A stretch of 64,000 nucleotides of DNA from Conexibacter stalactiti (GTDB taxonomy: Bacteria > Actinomycetota > Thermoleophilia > Solirubrobacterales > Solirubrobacteraceae). Under the pieces are notes generated by a model. The model searched no databases and was not told where the DNA came from. It saw only the letters and a program-made list of their open reading frames with translations. Below are positions 45,901 to 53,621 of the stretch, piece by piece. Position 1 is the first letter of the stretch; each line of letters starts with the position of its first letter. Both the position numbers and the translations under genes were made by a program. Location of the stretch: NCBI RefSeq assembly GCF_035967765.1, contig NZ_JAYWIT010000026.1; one strand, written 5' to 3'.

Positions 45901-45950
45901 CCCGCGACGCGGCCGGCCGCGCGAGCCGGCCGGTGCGCGCGAAGGGGTGA
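42909..45950 (+). CDS. Large secreted protein of unknown function
   Basis: 1013 residues that I cannot assign. A clean signal peptide (MRVAVILPLALLAAAAAP, cleavage after ATA near 24) shows export. Residues about 28-230 contain two related beta-rich segments each holding a Cys pair, followed by a proline/aspartate-rich linker at about 240-300. Residues about 320-720 are repetitive, glycine-rich amphipathic strands (for example FGLGDGYFKLGAAAENL, GFFLQRIGFTVQ), suggesting a long beta-solenoid or barrel-like body. The last 100 residues look like a fibronectin III-like domain (RRVTWRGPARLRYEVAVRT). AGA codons are common. ATG 42909 starts the signal peptide; the upstream frame reads through the selO end. 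Confidence 0.75.
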   Translation: MRVAVILPLALLAAAAAPPAATAAQPKPGLWMGQKGKVKLSFVVRAQGNRRTIGNAVVFCGGRGTEPFYKSPFMIEADGSFTRWSRRSGRSRLGATNGVVDSPINMSSSTDADGRTVTCGEREFTGIPVKQGPLRPIQDGTYAGRQLPGYSFSFKVRGGGVLLTDWTGIVSIPGPGSLTGYCGSGGEMGGDTEIAADGSFSFDDRAPGQHIAFDGTVGATSAGGNYLVEFSRGCDNQPLSGTAAWSATLAEKDPAGPPVGEGDGGDPDAPRPLPPGPEGAPDAPDPKPSRGNGYGGPPAPSRAAGCTTTVSAGPISAISACFRTRGTRAESTSRVRLNGLDLTPARKGVTVAIDRRSHAVTADGPVELRVGSLSLTRSELNWRRPEAVFEISGSSGKRDPGARFTTGGQALFGMPVKGSAKLRLAGGRTALTVSLTIPKDDGAVSLLSGYSGELSAAADNERGLVLDGASIAFPGMRAGFVEIQSAKLAVSQPGGVYRFDGSATVFPFRMSGMGIAGQLGFGLGDGYFKLGAAAENLNRALVYGFFLQRIGFTVQVNPFGLGGEAAVTFGPQFRLDGDLISAARLDGSLSYLAGRGGDPSALTIAGALELAEAKAADGSVTVAGDGGVTMSGRFGLTVGGYGLKGGLDGWVDGVRSFNVEGRANLSLPGPDAGGEAILSSVGAGACRTGAGPNVGFGYRWGRGVDGLTFAAGSCSLGEWRAQRGARAAAAGSGGAPGAEAAQAGALAVTVARGQKRLALQIRGSGGAPTVAIVAPGNRRIDPSPAPDGEVSDARTLFVRDPDTRATYLIVDRPAAGRWRVETLPGSVAVAGLSTARTLPRIAVRARVSGGQRPQLSFRLRGLDGRRVQLVEQARGAAQVLPSRGRASGRLRFTPLPVGGRHSVTAVVLSRAGIPTGEKLRVATFRTGSARPAAPRSVRVLKRGSTRRVTWRGPARLRYEVAVRTSDGRRMLLLPRGRARAVTIPTVARRTVVRVTVRARDAAGRASRPVRAKG

Positions 45951-46107
45951 TCGGTGCGTGGGCTGCCGCTGAGCGACCCTTGCACCCTCGCACCACGAAT
46001 TCACCCCATTGACGACACGTATGAAATAGCGCGCGACCCCAGACAGCGCGGACGATCACCGACGCAGCCGCGCCCCTTCGCACCCCTCTGGCCACCACAC
46101 CGAGCAC

Positions 46108-46171
46108 GTAAACAGGCTTGTAAACATCATGTTGCCGGCGCTTTTCTGTTTAATGATCGAATGTAATGATC
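46108..46171 (+). promoter_or_regulatory. AT-rich promoter region with two direct-repeat pairs
   Basis: The 255-bp gap 45951-46205 has no gene. It contains GTAAACA twice (46108-46114, 46120-46126, period 12) and TAATGATC twice (46151-46158, 46164-46171, period 13). Near-helical-turn spacing suggests a regulator contacting one face of the DNA, with the second pair overlapping a -10-like element for 46206. I recognise no regulator. Confidence 0.4.
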
Positions 46172-46205
46172 CGCGCGGCAGGAGGATCGACGACAGGAGT
46201 CAAGC

Positions 46206-46862
46206 GTGGGGTATCGGGGCAGAGGCATCGTGTTGGGGGCAGCGCTGGTCGGTGTCGTGAGTGCGCCGGTCGGTACGTCGGTCGCGAATGCCGGGCAGCC
46301 TGCTGCAGGCGCCGCCGACCAAGCCGTCGTGGCGAAAAAGCAGCCCAGACGTGCGGTCGACAGACGGCTGTACAAGCGGTTCAGCCTGCTGCGAAAGAAG
46401 CAGAGTGCGCGTCCGGCGGTCGACTACGGGCTGCTGCCGCCGCTCCCGTACGGCGTGGTGCTGAACGCAGCGCGCAGCGTGACCACGGCCAACGACGTGA
46501 GCATCACCGTCGCCCCCGGCTCCGCGGGCACGTGCATCCTCATGACCGACCCGAAGTACGCGCCCAAGCCGGTCGGCATCGGCTGCTCGCCGATCGCGAC
46601 AACCCTCGCGGGCGAGCAGTGGACATACAACTCGTTCCTCGGCGGCTTGAGAGGCACGCTGGTCGGCGTCGTTCCGGACAACGTCGTCGCCGCGCTTGTC
46701 ACGCACGCGGACGGCAGCCCCGAGCGAGTGCCAGTCGTGAACAACGTTTGGTCAGTCAGGGGCCACGCCGACTACGCGAGAAGCGACCTGCCGTTTACGA
46801 GAGTCCAGGTGCAGGACAAGAGCGGGACGTTCACCTCTGCCTTCGCAAAGCCGAGCAAGTAG
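46206..46862 (+). CDS. Secreted protein of unknown function
   Basis: 218 residues. GTG 46206 has AGGAG at the right distance. The N-terminus (YRGRGIVLGAALVGVVSAPV, cleavage near ANA at 28-30) is a signal peptide. A lysine/arginine-rich stretch follows at 43-67 (KKQPRRAVDRRLYKRF), then a beta-rich domain with two cysteines (GTCILM, GIGCSP) that could form a disulfide. No family recognised. It is followed after 37 bp by another exported small protein, perhaps cotranscribed. The composition is visibly less GC-rich than the flanks. Confidence 0.65.
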   Translation: MGYRGRGIVLGAALVGVVSAPVGTSVANAGQPAAGAADQAVVAKKQPRRAVDRRLYKRFSLLRKKQSARPAVDYGLLPPLPYGVVLNAARSVTTANDVSITVAPGSAGTCILMTDPKYAPKPVGIGCSPIATTLAGEQWTYNSFLGGLRGTLVGVVPDNVVAALVTHADGSPERVPVVNNVWSVRGHADYARSDLPFTRVQVQDKSGTFTSAFAKPSK

Positions 46863-46899
46863 GCCCGGAACCGTGCACGAGAAAGAGATCGATCCTCCG

Positions 46900-47331
46900 A
46901 TGACGAGCCACGTGAAGCGCCGCAGCGGGATCCGCCGCAAGGCGTTGGCCATCCTCGCCGGCACGGCTGTCGCGACAATGACGTCCGGTGCCGCCGCCGA
47001 CTCCGCGAGCGCGTACAGCTGTGTGCCGTACGGAAGCGCCAACCTCTGCACCTACTACGACGCATGGACCGTCCCGAGCACGCTGCGCTTCGGAACCTGG
47101 CACTCGCTGCAGTGGTCGATAGGCCAGAACAACCAGGCTCCCGGCAACCGCACCGTCTACGCCGACATCGCCGACGGCCCTTGCGGCTGCGTTCGGAGAA
47201 GTCAGCAGGCCAACGGGTATGCCGCCGTTCAGGGCATTCAAGACAACACATTCACGTACTGGAACTCGGGTCAGCCGCGGTCGATGCTCACCTACGTCGA
47301 GGGCGGCCTCCTCGGCCAGCAGATCTACTGA
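46900..47331 (+). CDS. Small secreted cysteine-containing protein of unknown function
   Basis: 143 residues from ATG 46900; GTG 46873 would add nine residues in front of the signal peptide. Signal peptide: SHVKRRSGIRRKALAILAG core, cleavage near SASA at 36. The mature part of about 105 residues has four cysteines (YSCVPY, NLCTYY, GPCGCV) and many aromatic residues, resembling small extracellular inhibitor or lectin-like folds such as peptidase-inhibitor family I36, but I cannot assign it. Lies downstream of the secreted protein at 46206. Confidence 0.6.
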   Translation: MTSHVKRRSGIRRKALAILAGTAVATMTSGAAADSASAYSCVPYGSANLCTYYDAWTVPSTLRFGTWHSLQWSIGQNNQAPGNRTVYADIADGPCGCVRRSQQANGYAAVQGIQDNTFTYWNSGQPRSMLTYVEGGLLGQQIY

Positions 47332-47357
47332 GGCGACATAGCGATCGTCGAATGGCA

Positions 47358-49175
47358 TCACCGGTCCGCTGTGGTGCTCGACGCGGCGACGAGCGTGCGG
47401 GTGTACTCCGCATGCGGGTCGCGCAGCACCGCGGACGTCGCGCCCGACTCGACCACCCTTCCGCGGTGCATGACGTAGACGCGGTCGGTGACCTGACGCA
47501 CGACCGCGAGGTCGTGGGTGATGAACAGGTAGGCGATCTGCCGCTCCGCCCGCAGCTCGTCGAACAGGTTGAGGATCTGCGCCTGGACTGACACGTCGAG
47601 CGCGGAGACCGGCTCGTCGCAGATCAGAAGCCGTGGGCGGACGGCAAGGGCGCGGGCGATCGCCACTCGCTGACGCTCGCCGCCGGAGAGCAGCTGCGGC
47701 CGGTGTCGCGCGTAGTCCGGCGAGAGACCGACCGAGCGCAGGAGATCTGCCAGCTGCGCGTCGACGTTGCGGGCCGCACGGTCGTGGGCCGTGATCGCCT
47801 GGCGCAGCGTCCAGCCGATCGTGCGCATCGGGTTCAGGCTCGAGTACGGGTCCTGGAACACCATCTGCACGACACCGCGCAGGCGCCGGCGATCGGCGGG
47901 GCGCAGAGCCGGCCAGTCGTCGGCGGGGACGCCGTCGATCGTGATGCTGCCCGCCGAGGCTCGCTCGAGGCCGACGAGGATCCGCGCGAGCGTGGTCTTG
48001 CCGGAGCCGGACTGCCCCACGATGCCCACGCTCTCCCCCGCCCGCAGCTCGATCGACACGCCGTCGAGCGCTGGGACCCCGGCGCCCCGGAAGACCTTCC
48101 GCACGTCGCGCACCTCGACGAGCAACGCCGCGCCGGCGCTCGGCACCGGAGCCTCCGCCTCGACGAGCGCCACGTCGCGCAGGTCGGCCATCTCGCTGCG
48201 GATCTCGGGCAGCCGCGCGCACGCCGACAGGCGGCCGGGGGCGACCTCCACCAGTGGCGGAGCGCTCCGGCGGCACTCCTCGGCGGCCCATTGGCAGCGC
48301 GAGGCGAAGGCGCAGCTGCCGGTCACCTGGTCGGCCGTCGGCACCGCGCCCGGGATCGTCATCAACCGCTGCACCCGCCGGTCCGACGGCGGCTCGGACA
48401 GGAGCAGGCCCTGCGTGTACGGGTGCAGCGGTTCGCTGTGCAGTGCAGCGGCCTCTCCCGCCTCGATCAGCGACCCGGCGTACAGCACGTTGATGCGGTC
48501 GCAGATCGAGAACGCCACCCGCAGGTCGTGCGTGATCAGCACCAGCGCCATGCCGCGCGCGTCCTGCAGGCGCTTGATCACCGCCAGGATCTCCTGCTGC
48601 GTCGCGACGTCGAGCGCGGTCGACGGCTCGTCGGCGATCAGGATCTCCGGGTCGCGGGCCAGGGCGGCCGCGATCCCCACGCGCTGGCTCATCCCGCCGG
48701 AGAGCTGGAACGGGTAGCGGTCCAAGACCGTCTCGTCGTGGATCCCGACCTCGGCCAGACGCCGCGCGACCTCCAGCCGCCGCTCCCGGCGTCCCATCGA
48801 GCGGCCCGACGGCAACGACTCGGCGAGGATCTGCCCGCAGCGCTGAAGCGGGTTGAGCATCGTGAACGGGTCCTGCATGATCAGGCCGATCCGGCGGCCG
48901 CGGAGGGAACGCAGCTGCGGCTCCGACAGCTCCAGGAGGTTGCGCCCGTCGTGCCGGATCGCACCGGACGCGGCCACTCCGCGTGGCAGCAGACCCATGA
49001 TCGCGCGAGCCGTCAGCGACTTGCCGCTGCCCGACTCGCCGACGATGCCGACCGTCTCCCCCGCGCGCACGGAGAACGCGACCGACGAGACGATCGTGCG
49101 CGCGCCCTCGCGGCGGGGTTGCTCGATGCGGAGATCCTCGACCTCGAGGATCGGCTCGCCGCCGACTGTGGTCAT
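47358..49175 (-). CDS. Fused dual-ATPase of an oligopeptide-type ABC transporter (DppD-DppF)
   Basis: 605 residues holding two complete nucleotide-binding domains. The first has Walker A GESGSGKSLT, signature LSGGMSQRVGIA and Walker B ILIADEPSTALD, followed by an oligopeptide C-terminal cysteine motif (GSCAFASRCQWAAEEC). The second has GQSGSGKTT, LLSGGERQRVAIA and LLICDEPVSALD. ATG 49175 follows GAGGAG. The fusion replaces the separate DppD and DppF proteins used by the other importer in this window. The ATGA overlap with the upstream permease shows a common transcript. Confidence 0.95.
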   Translation of the reverse strand: MTTVGGEPILEVEDLRIEQPRREGARTIVSSVAFSVRAGETVGIVGESGSGKSLTARAIMGLLPRGVAASGAIRHDGRNLLELSEPQLRSLRGRRIGLIMQDPFTMLNPLQRCGQILAESLPSGRSMGRRERRLEVARRLAEVGIHDETVLDRYPFQLSGGMSQRVGIAAALARDPEILIADEPSTALDVATQQEILAVIKRLQDARGMALVLITHDLRVAFSICDRINVLYAGSLIEAGEAAALHSEPLHPYTQGLLLSEPPSDRRVQRLMTIPGAVPTADQVTGSCAFASRCQWAAEECRRSAPPLVEVAPGRLSACARLPEIRSEMADLRDVALVEAEAPVPSAGAALLVEVRDVRKVFRGAGVPALDGVSIELRAGESVGIVGQSGSGKTTLARILVGLERASAGSITIDGVPADDWPALRPADRRRLRGVVQMVFQDPYSSLNPMRTIGWTLRQAITAHDRAARNVDAQLADLLRSVGLSPDYARHRPQLLSGGERQRVAIARALAVRPRLLICDEPVSALDVSVQAQILNLFDELRAERQIAYLFITHDLAVVRQVTDRVYVMHRGRVVESGATSAVLRDPHAEYTRTLVAASSTTADR

Positions 49176-50020
49176 CGTGATGCTCCTCGGCTCGAGAGCC
49201 GTTCGTAGAGCCAGTCGCCGATCAGGTTGATCGACGTCGCGGCGAGGACGATCGCCACCCCCGGGGCGAGGATCGCCAACGGATTCTGGAAGAGGTCCTG
49301 GAAGCCCTCGGCCAACATCAGCCCCCAGTCCGGGCTGCCCGGAGCCAGGCCGAAGCCGAGGAACGACAGCCCGGCCATCGCGGTCAGCGACGCGGCGAAG
49401 ACGAGGAACGTGTTGGCGATCGCGACAGCCGCGACGTTCGGCCAGATGTGGAAGAACATGATCCGCGTGTCCGAGATGCCGAGCGTGCGGGCCGCCTGCA
49501 CGTACGGTCGCGGCGCCTGCTCGAGCGTGGCGCCGCGCACGACCCGCGCGTCGAACGGCACGGTCAAGATGGTCAGGAGGCCGACCGCCGCCCAGTAGCT
49601 CGTGCCGAGCACGCCGAGCACGACGATGATCACCAGCAGGGCGGGCACCGACCACATCAAGTCCACCCATCGCATCAGGATCGCGTCGAGACGGCCGCCG
49701 CGGTAGCCGGCCAGCAACCCGAGCGCGTTGCCGATCAGCATCGAGCCGATGGCGATCAGCAGCGGACCGACGAAGGCCGAGCGCGCGCCGACGATCAGCC
49801 GCGAGGCGACGTCGCGCCCCAGCGAGTCCGTTCCGAGCCAGTGCGCGCCGCTGGGTCCGGCCAGGATGTTGCCGACGTCCTGAGCGCCTGCGCTGTGGGG
49901 CGCGACCGCCGACCCGAGGATCGCGACGGCCGCGACGACGGCGACGATCGCGCCGCAGACGACGATGCCGAGCATTCCGATTCGCCGGCCGAACGACCCC
50001 GGCCGCTGCGCCGCGCTCAT
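49172..50020 (-). CDS. Oligopeptide-type ABC transporter permease (DppC-like)
   Basis: 282 residues. N-terminal helix at about 15-40, signature HWLGTDSLGRDVASRL near 65, EAA loop RPYVQAARTLGISDTRIMF near 175, and SFLGFGLAPGSPDWGLML before the last helix. Overlaps the DppB-like gene and the fused ATPase gene, each by ATGA. Confidence 0.95.
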   Translation of the reverse strand: MSAAQRPGSFGRRIGMLGIVVCGAIVAVVAAVAILGSAVAPHSAGAQDVGNILAGPSGAHWLGTDSLGRDVASRLIVGARSAFVGPLLIAIGSMLIGNALGLLAGYRGGRLDAILMRWVDLMWSVPALLVIIVVLGVLGTSYWAAVGLLTILTVPFDARVVRGATLEQAPRPYVQAARTLGISDTRIMFFHIWPNVAAVAIANTFLVFAASLTAMAGLSFLGFGLAPGSPDWGLMLAEGFQDLFQNPLAILAPGVAIVLAATSINLIGDWLYERLSSRGASR

Positions 50021-50979
50021 GCTCGCCGTCCCAGCCGGATGCGCGGATCGACGGTCACCAGCACCAGGTCGGCGAGCAGGCCGACGAGCACGACGATCGC
50101 CGCGATCAGCACGGCCATCGCCTGCAGCATGGGAACGTCCTGCTGCGTGGCGGACGTCACCAGCAGCTCGCCGAGCCCGGGCAACGAGAACGTGGTCTCC
50201 ACGAGCGCCGCGCCGACGATCAGATGGGTCAGGACGATGCCGCTCATCGTCACGAGCGGGATCAGCGCGTTGCGCAGGCCGTAGGCGACGAGGACGCGGC
50301 CCCGTGACAGGCCCCGCGCACGGGCGAACGTCATGAAGTCCTGGTCGACGACCCCGACGATCGCCGCGCGTACGGTCTTGAGCACAGCCGCCGTGCTCGT
50401 CAGCGCCAGCGCGACGGCCGGCAGCGTCATGTGCCACAGCTCGTCGCCGAACCCTGATCCCACGCCGTAGACGGGGAACAGCTCGAGGACGATGCCGAAC
50501 AGGTAGATCAGCGCCAGCCCACCGACGAACGACGGCGTGCTGAGCGCGACGATCGAGGCGCCGACGATCGCCCGGTCCGCCCCGGTCCGCCGGCGCAGCG
50601 CCGCGATGACGCCGAGGCCGACGCCGAGCACCATCACGATCGCGAACGCGTACAGCCCGAGGAACAGCGACGTCGAGAGGCGCTGCCGCAGCTCGTCGGT
50701 GACGGGCATCTGGGTCTGGATCGAATCTCCGAAGTCGAGCTGCACCGCATTTCTGAGCCAGATCCAGTACTGCTCCAGGAACGGCTTGTCGAGGTGGTAC
50801 TTCTGCGTCAGCGCCTGGACGGTCTCCGCGCTTCGGGGCGTCGTGCCAAGGAGCACGTCGACGGGCTCGCCGGGCGCGATCGACAGCAGCGAGAAGACCG
50901 CGAACGACACGACGACCAGCAGGACCAGCAGCACCGCCAGGCGGCGCGCCACGAACGCGATCCCATCCCGGCCGCTCAT
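50017..50979 (-). CDS. Oligopeptide-type ABC transporter permease (DppB-like)
   Basis: 320 residues with six hydrophobic segments. The first helix is at about 9-30 (FVARRLAVLLVLLVVVSFAV). The EAA-type loop is VDQDFMTFARARGLSRGRVL near 205, followed by the AALVETTFSLPGLGELLV segment typical of the DppB group. Located 30 bp downstream of the binding-protein gene. Confidence 0.95.
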   Translation of the reverse strand: MSGRDGIAFVARRLAVLLVLLVVVSFAVFSLLSIAPGEPVDVLLGTTPRSAETVQALTQKYHLDKPFLEQYWIWLRNAVQLDFGDSIQTQMPVTDELRQRLSTSLFLGLYAFAIVMVLGVGLGVIAALRRRTGADRAIVGASIVALSTPSFVGGLALIYLFGIVLELFPVYGVGSGFGDELWHMTLPAVALALTSTAAVLKTVRAAIVGVVDQDFMTFARARGLSRGRVLVAYGLRNALIPLVTMSGIVLTHLIVGAALVETTFSLPGLGELLVTSATQQDVPMLQAMAVLIAAIVVLVGLLADLVLVTVDPRIRLGRRA

Positions 50980-51009
50980 CGGTCTTCCCGTGCTGTCGAG
51001 TGCATGCGG

Positions 51010-52692
51010 CTAGTGCTCGGCCGTGATCGTGAGCGGCCAGTCCGTCGGCAGCCACTTCCCGGCGTCGGCGACGGCGAAGCCGTCGCGCAGGTAGAGCTGA
51101 TCGGAGCCGAGGAACAGCGGCAGGAACGGCACGTCCTCGGCCATCGCCGTGACCATCTTCGAGTACAGCTCGAAGCGCTCGGCTCTGTCGCTCGTGGCCA
51201 GCCCTCGCGCCCACCAGCCGTTGAACTCGTCGTTGCCGTACGCGGCGAAGTTGTACGAGCCCTTCTGCAGGCTGTCGGCGCCCAGGTAGCCCGCGTAGCC
51301 GCTCGGGTCCGGGCTGCTGCACGCGCCGGCGTAGTTGAGCGTCGGCCACCGCTCGGCGAGGTTCGCCTGCCCTTCGTTCGCGATCCAGGCGGCGTACTGC
51401 ACGAGCCGCGGTCTGATCTCGATGCCGGCCTCCTTCAGCTGGGCCGCGAGCACCTGCATCACGTCACCCGAAGGGCCCCACGTGTAGTAGGTGAAGTCGG
51501 CGCTGACGCCGTCGGGGTATCTCGACTTCGCCAGCTCGGCCTTCGCCTTCTCGACGCTGTGCTCGTACTGCGGGATCGACGCGAGCAGCGCATCCACCTG
51601 CTCTCTGCTGCCCACCGTCTCGAGGTTGGGCGTCGCGATCAGCGTCGGGTTGGGTCCGGGCGTCACCGCCCGCGCACCGCTCGCCTTGATGAGCGCGTCG
51701 TGATCCATCGCGTAGGCGACCGCGCGGCGCACGTGCACGTCGCTCCACGGCGCCTTGCGGACGTTCATCGAGAGGAACGGCTCCGAACACGAGCGGAACG
51801 CGACCTCCTCGACGTCGGGGCCGGCCGCGGCCTGGAACGCCTCCGCGCGCGACGCCCCGACGCCCGCGTCGATGCTGCCGGAGCGCATCGCCAGCGCCAG
51901 GCTCGTCTCCTTCGTGAAGAAGTTCAGCGAGAGCTTCTCGATGCCGACTCTCCCGCCCCACCAGTTCGGGTTCGCCGTCAGCTCGACCTCGCCGGAGGCG
52001 GGATCGAACCGCTTCGGCTCGAACGGCCCGGTTCCCATGATCAAGGTGCCGGGCTTGCCCAGGTTCCCCGGGTGCTCCTCGGCGAACTTCTTCTGGAAGA
52101 TCGGTGCCATCGGGTGGCTGATCTTGTTCGGCCACGACGCGTCGGCCTGCTTGAGCGTGACGACGACCGTGTAGCGGTCCTTCGCCTTCGCGCTCTTGAA
52201 CGTCGACCAGGGGAACGAGCTGACGCTGGTCGGCTTCGACAGATGGTCCATCGAGTAGACGACGTCGTCGGCCGTCAGCTCCGCGCCGTCCCAGAATCTG
52301 ACGCCGCGGCGCAGGTGGTAGACGTAGGTCTTCGGGTCGGGCTGGGTGACTCTCTCGGCCAACGCGGGCTGCGGCACGCCGTCCGCGTCAACCTCGGTCA
52401 GCCGCTCCAGGAAGTACTGACCGACGATGTGGGCCGTCTGGTCCGTGCTCGGATCCATGCTGCTGACCGGCTCCGACGCCGACAGCCCGATCTTGAACTG
52501 CTCGATTGGCTTGGCCGCCGACGCGGCGCCGGGCGCCGCAGCGGCGCTGGTCGCCGGGGAGTCGGACCCGCCGCCGCAGCCGATCGTCAGCGCCGAGGCA
52601 CCGATCGCGAAGGCGCTTGCCAGCAGGATGGAACTGCGATTGCGGCGCCGCGAAGCGCCGCGGGACGCTTGGTCACCACGGGCGGTCTGCAC
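51010..52692 (-). CDS. Oligopeptide-type ABC transporter substrate-binding lipoprotein
   Basis: 560 residues, SBP_bac_5 family. Start GTG 52692 follows AGGAG. Basic RRRNRS then a hydrophobic core with lipobox LTIGC near residue 32. Family landmarks: LRRGVRFWDGAELTADDVVYS and VHVRRAVAYAMDHDALI. Cysteine pair in the C-half (RSCSEP, GACSSP). Belongs to the RpiR-controlled operon with two permeases and a fused ATPase, all minus strand. The neighbouring phosphodiesterase-type enzymes suggest a phosphorylated or nucleotide-containing ligand rather than plain peptide, but this is inference. Confidence 0.92.
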   Translation of the reverse strand: MQTARGDQASRGASRRRNRSSILLASAFAIGASALTIGCGGGSDSPATSAAAAPGAASAAKPIEQFKIGLSASEPVSSMDPSTDQTAHIVGQYFLERLTEVDADGVPQPALAERVTQPDPKTYVYHLRRGVRFWDGAELTADDVVYSMDHLSKPTSVSSFPWSTFKSAKAKDRYTVVVTLKQADASWPNKISHPMAPIFQKKFAEEHPGNLGKPGTLIMGTGPFEPKRFDPASGEVELTANPNWWGGRVGIEKLSLNFFTKETSLALAMRSGSIDAGVGASRAEAFQAAAGPDVEEVAFRSCSEPFLSMNVRKAPWSDVHVRRAVAYAMDHDALIKASGARAVTPGPNPTLIATPNLETVGSREQVDALLASIPQYEHSVEKAKAELAKSRYPDGVSADFTYYTWGPSGDVMQVLAAQLKEAGIEIRPRLVQYAAWIANEGQANLAERWPTLNYAGACSSPDPSGYAGYLGADSLQKGSYNFAAYGNDEFNGWWARGLATSDRAERFELYSKMVTAMAEDVPFLPLFLGSDQLYLRDGFAVADAGKWLPTDWPLTITAEH

Positions 52693-52693
52693 G

Positions 52694-52761
52694 AGAACTC
52701 CTGTTCTTCGGGGAGAGGTTGTTGCTTGGGAGAGAGGGAGCGCGACGCGGATCGATCCGCG
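52694..52761 (-). promoter_or_regulatory. Leader with SD-bearing hairpin and a 16-bp palindrome
   Basis: Between the phosphatase-family gene and the binding-protein gene, CGCGGATCGATCCGCG (52746-52761) is a perfect 16-bp palindrome. Nearer the GTG start, AGAAC and GTTCT (52694-52698, 52703-52707) pair around a 4-nt loop; in the mRNA the AGGAG ribosome-binding site lies across loop and stem. A regulator site plus a structured ribosome-binding site are plausible readings. Confidence 0.4.
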
Positions 52762-52772
52762 CGCGGCGGGGG

Positions 52773-53621
52773 TCAGCGCGGTGGCTGCACGACCAGCTCG
52801 ATCTCGGCGAGGACGCCGTAGTGATCGCTGGCCGGGGGATCGGTCAGAACGACGTCGCAGCGCACGATCCGCGCATCGACGTCGGGGTGGGCGAAAGGCC
52901 CGCCCACGAGGATGTGATCGATGCGTCGCCGGTGCGGGATCTGGATCCAGCCCAGCGCCGTCGTCGCGGCCACGCCGGGGTTGTCCGACGTCCACGTGTG
53001 CCCCGGTCCGCCGTCGCCCGCCTGCTCCCAGGCGTCGCGGAAGTGGACGCTGCGACCGTCCAGCACGCCGCGACCGGTGTAGAAGCGCATGCAGTCCGCG
53101 TCAGGGGTGGCGTCGAAGTCACCGGCGATGATGCTGGGCGCGGGCCCGCGCAGCTGCTCGTCCAGCGCGGTGATGGCGAGCGCTTGGCGACAGCGGTCGG
53201 CCTCGTGGTCGAACTGCGCCGACGGCTTGACGGCGTGGAACAGTAGGTCGACGCCGATCGGCAGCGGGATGACCGCGGCGATCGTGCACGCGCCGACCAC
53301 CTTGCCGGGCAGGAGCGTCCCAACCGTGCGCGTCGGAGCCCACCGCGAGGCGAGCGCGGTGCCGCCCCACGACGGCGCGTCGATCAGGTCGAGCTGGTGC
53401 ACGGCGTGCAGGCCGCTGTCGCCGAGGAGCCAATCGAGCTGGTCGTAGTCGTCGGTCCGCACGACCTCCTGCAACGAGATCAGATCGGGGTCCAGCTCGG
53501 CGATGCCCGTCCGCAGCAGCTCCTGGCGTTCGGGCGCGCCGTCGGTGTTCCACACGTTCAGCGTCAGGACGCGGAGCGTCATCGAGCGGCCGACGGCCGA
53601 TGCGATCGTGTCGGGCATCAT
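52773..53621 (-). CDS. Endonuclease/exonuclease/phosphatase (EEP) family hydrolase
   Basis: A 282-residue metal-dependent phosphodiesterase or phosphatase of the DNase I-like fold. Motifs in order: VLTLNVWN (Asn), DLISLQEV (metal Glu), SIIAGDFDATPDA (Asp/Asn pair, Asp replacing the usual Asn of GDFN), RRIDHILVGG and PPASDHYGVLAEI (catalytic His). No signal peptide, so cytoplasmic. Starts in a TGATG overlap with the RpiR gene; ATG 53582 at the domain edge is an alternative. Next to an importer and opposite a YmdB-HAD fusion, it likely hydrolyses an imported phosphodiester. Substrate unknown. Confidence 0.85.
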   Translation of the reverse strand: MMPDTIASAVGRSMTLRVLTLNVWNTDGAPERQELLRTGIAELDPDLISLQEVVRTDDYDQLDWLLGDSGLHAVHQLDLIDAPSWGGTALASRWAPTRTVGTLLPGKVVGACTIAAVIPLPIGVDLLFHAVKPSAQFDHEADRCRQALAITALDEQLRGPAPSIIAGDFDATPDADCMRFYTGRGVLDGRSVHFRDAWEQAGDGGPGHTWTSDNPGVAATTALGWIQIPHRRRIDHILVGGPFAHPDVDARIVRCDVVLTDPPASDHYGVLAEIELVVQPPR

